Below are positions 47,701-58,466 of a DNA stretch of 64,000 bases, in pieces. How positions within the stretch are numbered: the stretch's first letter is position 1; each line of letters begins with the position of its first letter. The notes under the pieces are model-generated. The model worked only from the letters and a program-made list of their open reading frames with translations. It did not search any database and had not been told where the DNA came from. The position numbers and the translations under genes were made by a program. This DNA is from Anaeramoeba flamelloides (taxonomy: Eukaryota > Metamonada > Anaeramoebidae), in contig JANTQA010000047.1 of assembly GCA_027625915.1 (NCBI GenBank), forward strand, positions 186,001 to 250,000, written 5' to 3'.

Positions 47701-49631
47701 TGTTTTAAATTTCTTCAGATCAGATGATAAGCCTTTTCCAAATCTATTCACAGCAACAATGCTTAAAAAATAATCAGTAAATGGCAAGAGGGGTTGAATC
47801 TTAATTATTTTTAAGTTATTCGTTTCAAATTTTAAAAGAGGTAAAATGGTTTTTTGATTTATAATTTCTTTCGTCTTTGTAATTTGCTTGTTGTTTTTGG
47901 TTTTTTTGTTGTTTTTCATTTCTTTGTTGTTTTTGGTATCTTTGTTGTTTTTGATTTCTTTTTTGTTTTTGACTTGTTTTTTGTTGTTAATTCCTTTTTT
48001 GTTTTTAATGTGTTTTTTGTTTGTAATTCCTTTGTTGGTTTTAGTATATTGTTTATTTTTAATTTGTTTTTGATTTTTGATTTCATTTTCTTTTGTATTT
48101 TTATTTTGTTTGTTTTTTTCTTGGGGTTTATTTTTTTCTGTTTCCATGTGATTTTGGTTCTCAGAATTATCCCCATGTTCGTTCTCTTGTTTCCAAACAC
48201 TGATTTCGTATTTTAATATCGGGTAATTGTTGTTTGGGCTATAAGGTTTGTTCCATTCTAAATGAACACACCGAGGCCCAATATTAGAAATGATTATTGT
48301 CTTTATTTTATTTGGTAGGCCATCACTTGTATGAAAGGTCTTTGTAACAGACTTACTTTTTTTATTATAAATATTGACCACTTCAAATTTTATTGGATAT
48401 GACTCGTTAGGTTTTAGGTTTTTAATAAGAATAGAATTTTTTTTCGTTTTAAAGACTTTTAATGTATTTAATTTTTTTTTTTTTTTAATTGCAATTTTTT
48501 GTCCATTTTTCTGGTTGGTACGTTCTTCAAATGGTCCCAGCGGGCAAACTGTTACAATGTATTCTTTAAGTTTTGTTTTATATTTGATTTTTTTCCATTT
48601 CAGCTTGAGAAAAGTTGCACCCTTCTGTAGGCATTCAATGCCTTCAACTTGACTCGGTGGCTTTATTAATTTGATTTGGTTCATTTTGTCTTCATGTTTG
48701 CGAAAATAAGAGCAATATGTCATAATCGATAGCACGTCAATGTCGTCTCCTAATAAATCGCTCGGCTCGAGGAGTTTTGGGATGCCAAGCAAATCATGTG
48801 CCTCCTTAAATGCATAGCTTAGCCTTTCTTCGTCCGTCATGTTTTCTCCAAAATGGATTTGGTTGGGCTTCTCAAAATCAATTAACGCTAAAAAGACCTT
48901 ACCATCCCGAAAGCTTGTTTTAAAATTCAGAACTTGAAGATCTGGGTATTTCGAAACCCTTCTACGAATCCATGCCAACAAATCCTTCTGAATATTTATA
49001 TTTTTATTATTTTGATCATCCAGAAAGATTTGATATCTGATGATCAAATTCCAAACAAGCGCCAAGATTATTTTTAAATTCCCTTCAATAATGTCTTTTT
49101 GTTATCAAACCAAGACATTTTAATTTGTTTGGTAAGGTGATAATTTTTTGTTTTGTTATTTTTTTGAGGATTTGAAAAAAAAGCGGAAAAATTGAAAAAC
49201 AAATGAAAAGGTAAATTTTTGAAGTGAGTTTTGTTTTTGTTTTTGTTTTCGTTTTTGTTTTATTTTATTTTATTTTATTTTTTCCTTGAGTAGGAATTGT
49301 TCTTACCTTCAGATCCAATGTTTATTAATTTGTTTTTTTTTTGTTTTTCTAATTGGTTGATAAAATTGAGTGCAATCGAAAGATTTTCTCTCCACTGGAT
49401 CATAAATTTTGGCTTTTTATTCCAGGTTGACGTACACTTTTTATGTGACAAGATTTCAATCAAATTAATTAGTTTGATCCCTGTTTTAAACCCCGTTTTC
49501 AGATTGTCAACAAACAAATCACGTTCACTTAAATGTATATTCACCCATTTTGTAAATACCCTTATTTGTGTTTTGATCCAATTTGGTAAATTGTCTTGCG
49601 ATAGTTTATATATTTCTTTTGAAATTGACAT
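41461..49631 (-). CDS. Giant CH-CH-FN3(19)-GAR protein, predicted actin-microtubule linker
   Basis: Exon 1 is 49307-49631 and exon 2 is 41461-49094; a phase-1 junction gives 2652 residues. CH1 (about 8-125) carries the actinin-type signature QIRVFTKWVN and, across the splice, LINIGSED/IIEGNLKIILAL. CH2 is about 143-242 (LQVLNFKTSFRDGKVFLALI). Together they resemble the actin-binding pair of actinin, spectrin and filamin. From about 255 to 2310 I count 19 FN3 domains, most with W..P..NG, Y.I and AHN..G....S blocks. A Gas2-related (GAR) domain follows at about 2327-2392 (YSFGNSKINLKFLQGFAVV, RVGGGYMSFKEY); GAR domains bind microtubules. The tail (about 2440-2652) is very basic with three R-x-S-L motifs. 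Inserts: Lys/Asn hexads in FN3-2, poly-Asn in FN3-12. Function is inferred from domains. The TTG at 49065 is internal; the real start is the ATG at 49631. Confidence 0.9.
41690..42005 (-). other. Basic tail of the giant protein with repeated R-x-S-L motifs and poly-Asn/Lys
   Basis: Three related motifs are spaced along the tail: NKRHSLSFYKTP (about 41970-42003), NKRNSLSFILKKSP (about 41870-41910) and YRRNSLTKI (about 41798-41825). Each is R/K-R-x-S-L, a pattern typical of basophilic-kinase sites. An AAT/AAC/AAA-rich run (about 41700-41795) encodes alternating Asn and Lys. High positive charge would suit binding to the acidic microtubule surface. The regulatory role is inference. Confidence 0.6.
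42240..42450 (-). other. GAR (Gas2-related) domain coding segment
   Basis: It translates to VPFSVKEISFDNKTHNALYS, then FGNSKINLKFLQGFAVVRVG, then GGYMSFKEYCKKN. The VRVGGG(W/Y) core with a preceding hydrophobic strand and a following (D/K)E(F/Y) helix is the family hallmark. The cysteines that usually precede the core in animal Gas2 proteins are not apparent here, so metal binding may be lost. Confidence 0.75.
47855..48180 (-). repeat. Coding hexad repeat (KNNKxx) in FN3 domain 2
   Basis: A run of six-residue units such as KNKKEI, KNNKDT, KNNKEM, KNNKKT, KNNKQI (18-bp units) forms a long loop in the second FN3 domain. The frame is kept throughout. The forward-strand frames here (47854-48216) are mirror images rich in Phe and Leu. 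Confidence 0.75.
49095..49306 (-). other. Intron of the giant CH/FN3 gene, 212 nt
   Basis: The GAAG|GTAAGA donor and AACAAAAAG|ACATTA acceptor join codon G|AC (Asp109) and restore the CH1 sequence GSEDIIEGN. The acceptor lacks a strong pyrimidine tract. The frame directly upstream of the acceptor has a stop, so splicing is required. Confidence 0.88.
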
Positions 49632-50558
49632 AAAATCTTTTTGATTTGTTTAAAGAAAGGCAAAAAGAAAGAAAGTAATAAATAAATAATGATTGATGGA
49701 ATTTGTGTCTTTGGAATTTCAAGACTAAGTACCAGAGTCTTTAACTATTAACGGATTTTACTTTTATAAAATTTCTTCTTTTTTATTTAAAAAATTGTGA
49801 GGAATTTTAAAATTCGAAAATCAGCATTTGAGCAATTTGTAAGACATTTTGATTTCTTTTCAAAACCTTTGTTCAATGTATGGCTTTTTACATCATGAAA
49901 GATTTTTTAATTTTTAAAAGTTTTTCCAAGATGTTTTTAAATGACTTCAAAATCAATTTAAATAAACACAAAAGGAGTTAATATCAGAAAGTTTTCAATT
50001 TCTTGATTTTGGAATTTTTGTAACAGTTTTTTGTTAAACAGGGTTTTTTATAAATCGATCTTGTATTCTTGATTACCCAAAAGAAATTGTTTTTTTCTTT
50101 TTACAAAAGCTTTTTTTATATAAGACAATCTCTTTTAAACCAAAAATCTTGATCTCTTATTTATATTATTTTCAAAATAATCAGTACAAACTTGGTAGAT
50201 CCTTTTGGCAAAATAATAAGCCAAGTTTCTTTTTTTCAACAATCTTTCTATTAAATTATCAAAGAATTGAACAACAATTAGTAAGTATGATCCTATTTTC
50301 TTTTAATTCTGTTATTAGGAAAAAACAGAAATTCGAAAATCAAGTATCAAATGTGAAATTTTTTCTCTAAAAATAGAGTCTATTTACTATATTTAAGACC
50401 GAGTTTCAAATGAATTCTTAAAGGGCACTATAAATCCTATCCTTTTTTTTTGGTTATGATTAAAATGATCCTTTATCCAAAGATTAAGGGACTAATCTCG
50501 ATATAATTTTTTTACCTTATTTTAATACATTATCAAAATAAAGGGTTAACAACAACTA

Positions 50559-51037
50559 CAGTGATCAAAATAATGCGTGCACAACGACTGTAATCCGTGT
50601 TTCAAAATATTATCCATGCTTTTTTTTATTCTTGTTCCTAGGCAACATCCAATCTTCTACCAAATAGTATACCTGAGCCCAAATCAATTTTGAAAGTAAA
50701 GTACTGGTTATTTTTAGTAAAATTTAAATTATTAATGCAAATAGTTGAAAAATTTTCCATAATATTCACATTTTTTTTGAAATTTTTTCTTTTTTGGATC
50801 TTTAATTTTTCTATGAAAAATTTACTCTATTTTTTTGAGATAAATATTCGAATTTGATCCTTTATTTTTAGAATTTCTTTTTAAATAATAGAACTTTAAG
50901 AAACCAATACCATGTTTTTTCGGGTTTATTATTGGTTTCTTTGATCAGTTGATGTATAGGTTTTCTATAACAAAAAAACACGCTTTTTATTTTGAAACAC
51001 GCTTTATATTTTATTGCACGCTTTATTTTGACTACAG
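50559..51037. mobile_element. Family B MITE, 479-bp copy with TA flanks
   Basis: It starts CAGTGATCAAAATAATGCGT, ends GCACGCTTTATTTTGACTACAG, and has TA outside each end (50557-50558, 51038-51039). It is an inverted-orientation relative of 4761-5238 of the same length. The interior carries CTTGTTCCTAGGCAACA, shared by the copies. Confidence 0.78.
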
Positions 51038-51039
51038 TA

Positions 51040-51489
51040 ATATCCTTGTTTCATAATATAATCCATGCTTTTTTTTTTCTTCTTGTTCCTAGGCAACACC
51101 CAATCGACAACTAAATAGTATACCTAAGTACAAATCAATTTTCAAAGTAAATATTTGTATATTTTCAGTAAAATTTAAATTATTCATGCAAATAGTTGAA
51201 AAATTTCCATAATATTCTCAATTTTTTTGAATTTTTTTGTTTTTTCAGATGAATAAAAACTTTCTCAAAAAATTACTCTATTTTTTGAGATAAATTTTGT
51301 AATTTGATCCTTCATTTATAGAATTTCTTTTTAAATAATAGAACTTTAAGAACCCATTACCATATTTATTTAGGGTCTTTTATCAGTTTCTTTGATCAGA
51401 TGATGTATAGGTCTTCTATAACAAAAAAACACACAATTCATTTTGAAACACATTTTAAAATTTTATTGCACGCTTTATTTTGACTACAG
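51040..51489. mobile_element. Second family B MITE, directly adjacent, left end missing
   Basis: It begins TATCCTTGTTTCATAATATA, corresponding to position about 35 of a full copy. It then follows the family to GCACGCTTTATTTTGACTACAG with TA at 51490-51491. It lies head-to-tail with the previous copy and shares CTTGTTCCTAGGCAACACCC. Confidence 0.75.
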
Positions 51490-51640
51490 TAGAGATTGAG
51501 AAAATTATTTGCCAATTAGTTAGATTTGAAAACATGTTCATTTTCAAAATTAAACATATTTCTAGATAAGGAATCCTTATTTAGAAATTCTGCAAAAAAA
51601 AAAAATAAGAGAGACTAGTCCCTTAAAAAAGTAAAGAATT
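51490..51640 (+). repeat. Repeat T copy abutting the MITE pair
   Basis: GATTGAGAAAATTATTTGCC and ATTAAACATATTTCTAGATA match 37775-37860. It starts at the TA that ends the second family B copy, so the MITE probably inserted into repeat T. Confidence 0.55.
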
Positions 51641-51790
51641 TTTTAAAAATGGATGTTTTTATTTTTTGTTCTTCAAAAACCCCAATTTATCAACCCCTTA
51701 AAAATACACCTAAGAATACATTCTCAAATTAGTTTTTCATTCTAGTCATTTATAAGGGCATATGTACTAATAACTGTGCAAAATTCAATA

Positions 51791-51809
51791 CCCCCCCCCC
51801 CCCCCCCCC
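51791..51809. repeat. Poly-C tract of 19 bases
   Basis: An uninterrupted C run occurs in otherwise AT-rich sequence, followed about 75 bases later by a T run and ATTTAAGGGGGGAG. A 12-base C run with a similar T-tract and ATTAAGGG neighbour occurs at 61444-61455. Confidence 0.85.
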
Positions 51810-54211
51810 AACCATGATATTACTACTCTCATTTGAAGTACATATTTTCAAAATAAAACTACATAAAAACTAAAAAAACTAATAATTTTTTTTTTTTTTT
51901 TTTTTTTATTATTTAAGGGGGGAGTTATTGACCCCTCTTATTTGCCCGAATTCTTAAATTTTTATTTAGGAATTTAATTAAAGAATCAAAAACAAGTTTA
52001 AAGAATCAAAAATAAGTTTAAACAACTAAAATTTATAAATTTTTATGGTAAAATAGTTTATTTTTCTATTTGGATAAAATATCGCAAGATTATTTACCAA
52101 AAAAAAAACAGTATACCGTTTGAGGATTGTCTGATAGAATTAGTTTAGAAGTTCAATCCTTACAACAACAATTAAAAAATATAAAAAATTGAAAAAATTA
52201 AACATGCTAAGTAAATTTTATTGCTGAATAAAAAGTTTTGACTTACCTAAATAGATCTAACCACCAAAATCGATTTGAACTTAGGTACACCACTGTAAAC
52301 TTAATTAGAGATTCGATTCAAAACAAAAAAAAAAAAAAAAAAAATCAACTGATTTAATATGCAAGAGGTTTTTTTTGATGCCGAACAGGTATTTTATTAA
52401 AAAAATAAAATTATTTTAATTTTTATTCCAATTTTAACAGAAATTCACTACTCCAAAATACTATGATTATTATTTTTTTTCCAATCAAAGGTCAATTCAC
52501 TGATCAAAAATGATTTCTAAATTTTGTATGATTTTTTGATAAAATTGCCATTTACTCATGAAAGGTGAAAAATTAAGAAATAATTTTTGCACATGCGTTG
52601 AGGACTTATTCTCTAATATAATATTATCAAATTGTTGATTAAAAATTTGAAAAAAGTGGAAAATTTTGGAAAAATTTTAAACAAATCCCATTCTTAATTT
52701 TAAATTAATCTCAAAAACTCAATGAGTTTATCTGCAAAATGTGGTTTTCCGTATATACACTATTGGATATTGAATTAAATGCTGTAGTATAACAAGAAGA
52801 GAAAAAACACATTTTTTTCACATGAAAAAACAGCAGTATACTCTGGACAAGTGTATTTTGGCGAATAGAAAATCTTCAATTATTTGGTTTTTGAATAATT
52901 TTTTTTCTTTGTTTGGAACTCTAAGTAAACTAAATTTCATAATAAATGGCCCATCTTATATTTGAATTTTGAATTGCTTTTGTATCATTTTGAAGTTTTT
53001 CCTCTCACAATGAAAAGTTTGCATATAAATCATTTTTTCTCTTTTTTATTTTTTCAACACTGTTTTGTTAAAATAGAAAATGAAAATAAAAAATTCGAAA
53101 GAAGAAACATATGAATTAATGAAAAAATTTGGTTTCAAATATGAAAAAGAGATTAGGTTTAGTTATTCAAATGGAAGGAGAATCGATAAATGGGTTTTTC
53201 TAATTTTTTAAATTTTCTATTTTTTATATAATGCTTCTTTCAAAATAAATTTCCCAATTTTTTTTAACAGTTTTTTTTATTTTTTTTTCTTTTATTTTTA
53301 GACAAAAAATAAATATCTCTTGAGTATAGTATTGAATATTAAAATCGAAAATTTTATATTATAATAGATAACTTCAATTATTAAAAATATTTTTCTTTAA
53401 AATTTGATTTTTAATGTGGCAATTGATTTTGAAAGATAGTTTATAAAAAAGAATTCTTACAAAGTTGATTGATGATAAATTCGAAAAAAAGGAAAATCTA
53501 TTTCCTTCAAGGTAATTGTTCAAAAAATAATACTGATTCATTTCATTTCTTTTTTTTTAATTTTCTGATAAATTCACAAAAACGCTTCAAATTTTTTTTT
53601 TCACTTTTTGATTTCTGAAAATTTTTTTATGAGCTTTGGAGAAAGAATTTTTTACAGTCTAAATCCAAAGAAAACTTGTGAATTTGCTGACGACAATAGA
53701 ACTGTTGTTGGAAAAAAAAATGTTTTAAAAGTTGGCCTACAAGATATAAAAAAAAATGGAACACAAACCAAAAAGTTCAAAAACCTTTTTTTTAATGTAT
53801 CAGTACGTTACTGTGCTTTGAAAAAAAAACCATTTCAAAGAACAATTTAAAGATCGACAAATTCTTCAAAGTTTCCTCACACCTCAAACCTTTTTATACA
53901 AAGCTAAGGTAAAAAAATTTCAAAAATGAAATTGAAACAAGAATTTTATATAACATGATTGTGAATTTCTCGGTGGCAATTGTAATAATAATTAAATAAC
54001 AAACAAAAAAAAAATGAACTGGAAAGGATATTAAAGTATGAAAACACAATTGTAGCAAAGAAGTGTGAAAGAATTAATTATTTTAAAGCAACAAATTCTT
54101 TTTCAGGTTTAATTCTTTTTGAATTTGGATCTATCGTTTGATATTATACCAATTTGTTATTTTCAAAAAATACACAAAATTTGAATAAAATTCAAAACAA
54201 AGAAATGTCGA

Positions 54212-54889
54212 TCACTTTTTAATGTCTCTCACCTTTCTTTTTTTTAAGGATCGAATTTCTCCTTCTTCCACTTCTTCTATTTCTTCCTCTGTTTCATTTT
54301 TAAATTGCTGGATTGCAAACATAAACATTGAAAGCTTTTTTGATCGATCTTTCAATTGCTTTGATATTTTTTCTCTCTCCTTTTCGAGCCTTTCAATTTC
54401 TGATTGCTCAAAGTCAATTTTGGATTTGAGTTGTGATTTTTTAGGTAAACGAAGCACCATATTTAAAAGTGACTCACATTTTTTAATTTGCTCTTTGAAT
54501 AACCTTCTTGACTCATATTCTTTTTTTTTGAACTCGATTTCTTTTGCAAGCCCATTAATGTCTTGTTCAAGAATATTGTTTGTTGTCTGAAGATCTTTTA
54601 AACCCAACGCAAGTGACTTTGATGCGTTTGTCTTTTTTTGAAGGTTCAATTTCAAATTTTCGAGTGAAATAAGAAAATCTTGTGTTTCTTTGCTTTCTTT
54701 TAAAATTTGTTCTTTTTCTTTTTCTTTTTCTTTTTCTTCGCCCTCTTCTTCCATTACTTTTTCCTTTTCCTTTTCCTTTTCATTTGAAACATCAATATAC
54801 AAAGTTATAACGTGTGATAGTTTATCCAATACACTTTCGATCAGATAATTATTTGAAAGCACCCTTTTACGTGCCAATTCAGAATTCAT
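54212..54889 (-). CDS. THO complex subunit 7-like coiled-coil protein
   Basis: Single exon, 225 residues. The N-terminal ELARKRVLSNNYLIESVLDKL resembles the start of THOC7 (RKRLL...). A Glu/Lys low-complexity insert occupies about 37-60. Then comes a long coiled coil (about 70-200) with the block ESLLNMVLRLPKKSQLKSKI, in the place where THOC7 has its conserved (A/L)..I...P.. motif before the last helix. The last helix reads RSKKLSMFMFAIQQFKNE, comparable with RRKQFHVLL.TI.EL. The end is acidic then basic (EEVEEGEIRSLKKRKVRD). THOC7 is part of the THO/TREX complex that couples transcription to mRNA export in the nucleus. The match rests on pattern and length from memory, and generic coiled-coil proteins could mimic it. 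Confidence 0.6.
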   Translation of the reverse strand: MNSELARKRVLSNNYLIESVLDKLSHVITLYIDVSNEKEKEKEKVMEEEGEEKEKEKEKEQILKESKETQDFLISLENLKLNLQKKTNASKSLALGLKDLQTTNNILEQDINGLAKEIEFKKKEYESRRLFKEQIKKCESLLNMVLRLPKKSQLKSKIDFEQSEIERLEKEREKISKQLKDRSKKLSMFMFAIQQFKNETEEEIEEVEEGEIRSLKKRKVRDIKK

Positions 54890-57161
54890 ATTTTTTAATT
54901 CTATAAAAGGGTAAAAGAAAAAAATGATTTTTATTATTTAAGGGAACTAGTAAATCTTATATATTCTTTTTATTAAAGATAATATAGCAATGATTTCACA
55001 ACCGTACGTTAAACCCATTAATAAACCTCATTTATCAACTTTAGAAGAATGAGTTATCATTTTTAAAAAAAATTCATATTCACCAATTAAATTTTAAATT
55101 AAAAAGATCTGATCCTTTTTGGTTTTAGAATTTTAATTGAAATTACCAAAAACAAAAATTTACAAAAAAATCTTGATTTGAATGAAAAATAACTTTTAGT
55201 AATTTCTGAGAGATTTTGTGAACAAAAAATATTTAAACCTTTAGTCTTATTTTAAAAAGAATCCAGAAAAATAAATCAAATATCTGTAACCTCTTGAAGA
55301 TCGAAAAAAATTGATCATTGATTATATTCTGAAAAATTTATTAAATTTCTTGAAATTTAAAAGATTAGGTAATACTCTTTTTCAAATATTAAGAGTATTA
55401 ACAACCAATTGTTAAATCAAAATAAGTTATTCTATAATATCTATTATTTTTTTTGTGGTTAGAATTATTAATCAGAATGAATTTTATTTGTTGTTAAATA
55501 TTTGAAAAATTGAGAAATAATAATAAAGTAAATTGACAATTTTATTTTTAAAGTTAATACTAACTAACTGAAGGAAGTTAGATATGATGTTTAATTATTG
55601 ATTAGAAATAATCAAATTGAAAAGTATTTCTTTAGGTTATTGTTCGTTGAATTTTCCAGGTTTTCAAAATAGTATTTTGGGAGAAAATTTGTAATTTGTT
55701 GGTTTGGTTGTTTTTCTCATATCTGGTAGTTCAAAAAATAGAAAACATTGGTTTAAACAGTTCTTTGAATCAAAAAATTATATTTTTTTTAAAGTTTAAA
55801 ATAATTATTTTTATTTTTTTTGATAATAAATTATTTTTTTTAAACAAGGCTATTTTACAACTTAGTGGTTTGTCTTTGAAAGTATCTTTTTATACAGTTC
55901 CTTTGCTTAATCGTTGATTTCCTTCTTCTTCAACCAACTGATTTTTTTTGGAAATAATTTTGAGAAATTGATTGGATTTTGAAACTTTTTCAAAATGGGA
56001 AAAATGGATCAAACTTTGAAAAACAAGAAATTGGTGAAGGTAATAGTTTTTAAAGGTAAGTTTTTGGGATTGTAGAAATCAGATTTTTACTTCTTTATGA
56101 AATGTAAAGATGAGGGCAATTTTTTTTTAAATTAGCATTTAAATTTACCAGACGATTTATTTTTATGTTTTCCAGTCCATTAATATTGAATAATCAAAAA
56201 TTTGACCTTAGAAATGATTTACCAATGTTCAAAAAATTAAACTGACTTTACAATAAGTTTTTCTCTTTCCTTAACAAAGTTGAAAAAGAAGATTTTAACT
56301 TCAATTGGAATTCCAACGTTCAAAATGATCTGAGATTTTCAGCAAAGGAATCTTGGAAAAAACAAACATTTTGAAAAATTTAAAAAGAATTTAGAAACAT
56401 TAAAGGTGAAAATCTGTCAAAATTGTATCGTTTATAAAGAGTCTGTTGGTATTTTGGTAAAACCCTAATTCTTCAAAATATTGATCAAATATTTATATTA
56501 CGATTCTTACGGAAATAAAACTTTCATAAAGAAACAAAAATTAAATGAATTTTAATGAGAATTCAAAGATCATTTTTCTTCAACAAACTTGACAAAACAG
56601 TTTCATTTCATGAAAAAGTTTTTATAATTCCAAAATGACTTTTCTGAAAATAAAATAATAATTTACCTTTAATTACAAACCAAAACAAAAATATTTTTTT
56701 ATCACTCATACACTTTCAAAAGGAGTCAGTCCCAAAAGTTTTACAAATTTTGAGAAATAATTTAGATCAATTTAATTTTTAAAAAATTTGACAGATTTGT
56801 TACTATAATTCGAATGACAACCAGCCATTTCTTAAGAAGCAAACCATCAATAACTAATCTGAGTTTATGTTTCTGAGAAGCTTTATTTCTAAATTTTAAA
56901 TATAATTTGTCGTTCAAATTAAAGATTTTAAATTTTATTTTTTTTTACTTACCTTCTTTAATCATTCTTTGAAGAATTTTTTTTTGTTTCAATCAAAAAT
57001 AATCATCTCGTTTATATTTTAGTTTTGTAAGAAATTACATTTTGGTTTAAAGTCGGTTGTCGTTACTTATCATCAAATATTATTCTTAACTTTTTTTTCT
57101 TTTTTTTTTTTTTTTTTTTTTGTTTGAATAAAAAAAATAGCATTACTCTAGTTGTAAATAA
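54890..57161. other. Intergenic space between divergent genes
   Basis: The THOC7-like gene and the gene at 57162 point away from each other, so both promoters should lie here. The sequence is A/T-rich with no long frame; 55696-55917 is Phe/Leu-rich simple sequence. A 21-base T run at about 57101-57121 precedes the downstream gene, and TAAATAA directly abuts its ATG. No repeat family was recognised. Confidence 0.5.
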
Positions 57162-58466
57162 ATGAACAGTCAAAACGAGCTCTTAACAGAACACCACTTC
57201 AAAACCACAACTAACATACCAAGACTTGTTGAGTATGAAAAGGAATTGCAAGTTGATTCATTATTTTTGAATGAAGATCTACCAAATATAGAAATGTGTT
57301 TCTCGTCAAAAAGCAACTTTGAGAACGATGATCAAGTTCTTTGTTCACCAAGTTGGGATTTACTGGGCTTTGGTTATAATGATACAATCTTCAGATCACC
57401 GTTTCTTGATTCCAATTTTGATTCCCAAGGAAGAAGCGGAATTGAAGATGATGTGATCAAAACGGAAACATTCCCAGAGATATTTGCTAATTTTGATAAT
57501 ACAGAAAATGTATGGTTGAATTATAACGAAATCAATAATAAAATTTCTTCAGAATCTTTATCCTGCTATCCTTTATATTTGCCAACGAACAGTTCTTATG
57601 ACTGTGTTTCCGAAAATGTTGAAGAAGGAGAAAAATTCCCAAGTAATGATCCAATACCATATAACCAACAAAAAAGCAAAAAAACAATTATTAATGAAAA
57701 AAAATTATGTCCGTCATCTAAAGCCAAGCCAAGCCAAAAGCCAACCAAAGATAAATATCAAGTTGACAACTCTCATGTAATCCAAAAAATAAATAATTTA
57801 GCATCAAAAACTAGCCAGAAAGAAAATATGCAAATATTGGAATCATTAAAATCTAATTACCTGAAAGAACGACAAAATATTGAAAGAAATAGAACCCAAT
57901 GGATAAACAATTATGACAATCTCAATTTAATGAATGAATTCAAAGTAAATCAGAAAAATTCAAATAGATCAAAGGACAAAACCAAAATTCAACAAGAATT
58001 TGATTCAATTCATCAGACTCTTGAATCTTTAATGATAAAATCTTTAGAACAATTTGAATCAGATTTTTTAAATTCACGTCAAGAGAGTGATTGTAATTTA
58101 AATATAATTGTACCAAGCAAAACGAAATTGAAAAAGAAAAATAATAGGAAATTGAAAATGGAAAATAAAAAGAAAAATAAAAAGAAAACCAAAAAGAAAA
58201 AGACAATGAAAAGAAGGAAAAAAGAAATACAATTAAAATTTCTAGTTAAAAAACAACCAAGAAAAAGAATAAAAATGAGTGAGAAATGTAAGGTCCAAAA
58301 GGGTAACCCAGAATTAAAAAAAAGAAGATATTTACATTCAAAAAAAAGTTCAAAATCAAAAAACAGAAATATTCACTCTATTAACAAATTATTAAAAAAA
58401 AAAAAAAAAACATTACCTGAAGAAAAAATAATTTCCAATATCAAAAAAGCGATCAAACGAAATTAA
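57162..58466 (+). CDS. Unrecognised protein, acidic/aromatic N-terminus and strongly basic C-terminus
   Basis: Single exon, 434 residues. I recognise no family. Residues 1-150 are acidic and rich in Ser, Asn and aromatic residues, with clusters such as NEDLPNIEMCF, PSWDLLGFGYND and FPEIFANFDN that look like short linear or activation-type motifs. Residues about 200-310 are predicted helical (QILESLKSNYLKERQNIERN, IHQTLESLMIKSLEQFESD). Residues about 325-434 are extremely basic, with many KKK/KRR runs (MKRRKKE, QPRKRIKM, ELKKRRY) that would serve as nuclear localisation or nucleic-acid binding signals. A nuclear regulatory or nucleolar role is plausible but only an inference from charge layout. 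Codon use is mixed over most of its length, which supports real coding. The reverse frames (57940-58206, 58413-58634) are shadows. Confidence 0.75.
   Translation: MNSQNELLTEHHFKTTTNIPRLVEYEKELQVDSLFLNEDLPNIEMCFSSKSNFENDDQVLCSPSWDLLGFGYNDTIFRSPFLDSNFDSQGRSGIEDDVIKTETFPEIFANFDNTENVWLNYNEINNKISSESLSCYPLYLPTNSSYDCVSENVEEGEKFPSNDPIPYNQQKSKKTIINEKKLCPSSKAKPSQKPTKDKYQVDNSHVIQKINNLASKTSQKENMQILESLKSNYLKERQNIERNRTQWINNYDNLNLMNEFKVNQKNSNRSKDKTKIQQEFDSIHQTLESLMIKSLEQFESDFLNSRQESDCNLNIIVPSKTKLKKKNNRKLKMENKKKNKKKTKKKKTMKRRKKEIQLKFLVKKQPRKRIKMSEKCKVQKGNPELKKRRYLHSKKSSKSKNRNIHSINKLLKKKKKTLPEEKIISNIKKAIKRN

Larger units (their letters stand above)
49632..54211. other. Gap with tandem MITEs, poly-C tract and repeat fragments
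   Basis: Family B copies lie at 50559-51489, repeat T at 51490-51640, poly-C at 51791-51809, and further family B-like fragments at about 52265-52330 and 52750-52830 (TGAACTTAGGTACACCA, CACTATTGGATATTGAATT). Two exon-like frames, 53080-53211 and 53608-53850 (both +), are discussed as findings. The rest is A/T-rich. Confidence 0.5.

Noticed and set aside
44556..48652. Many forward frames of 60-120 codons across the giant gene
   Set aside because: They are antisense shadows of conserved FN3 coding sequence, with Phe/Leu/Ser-rich translations.
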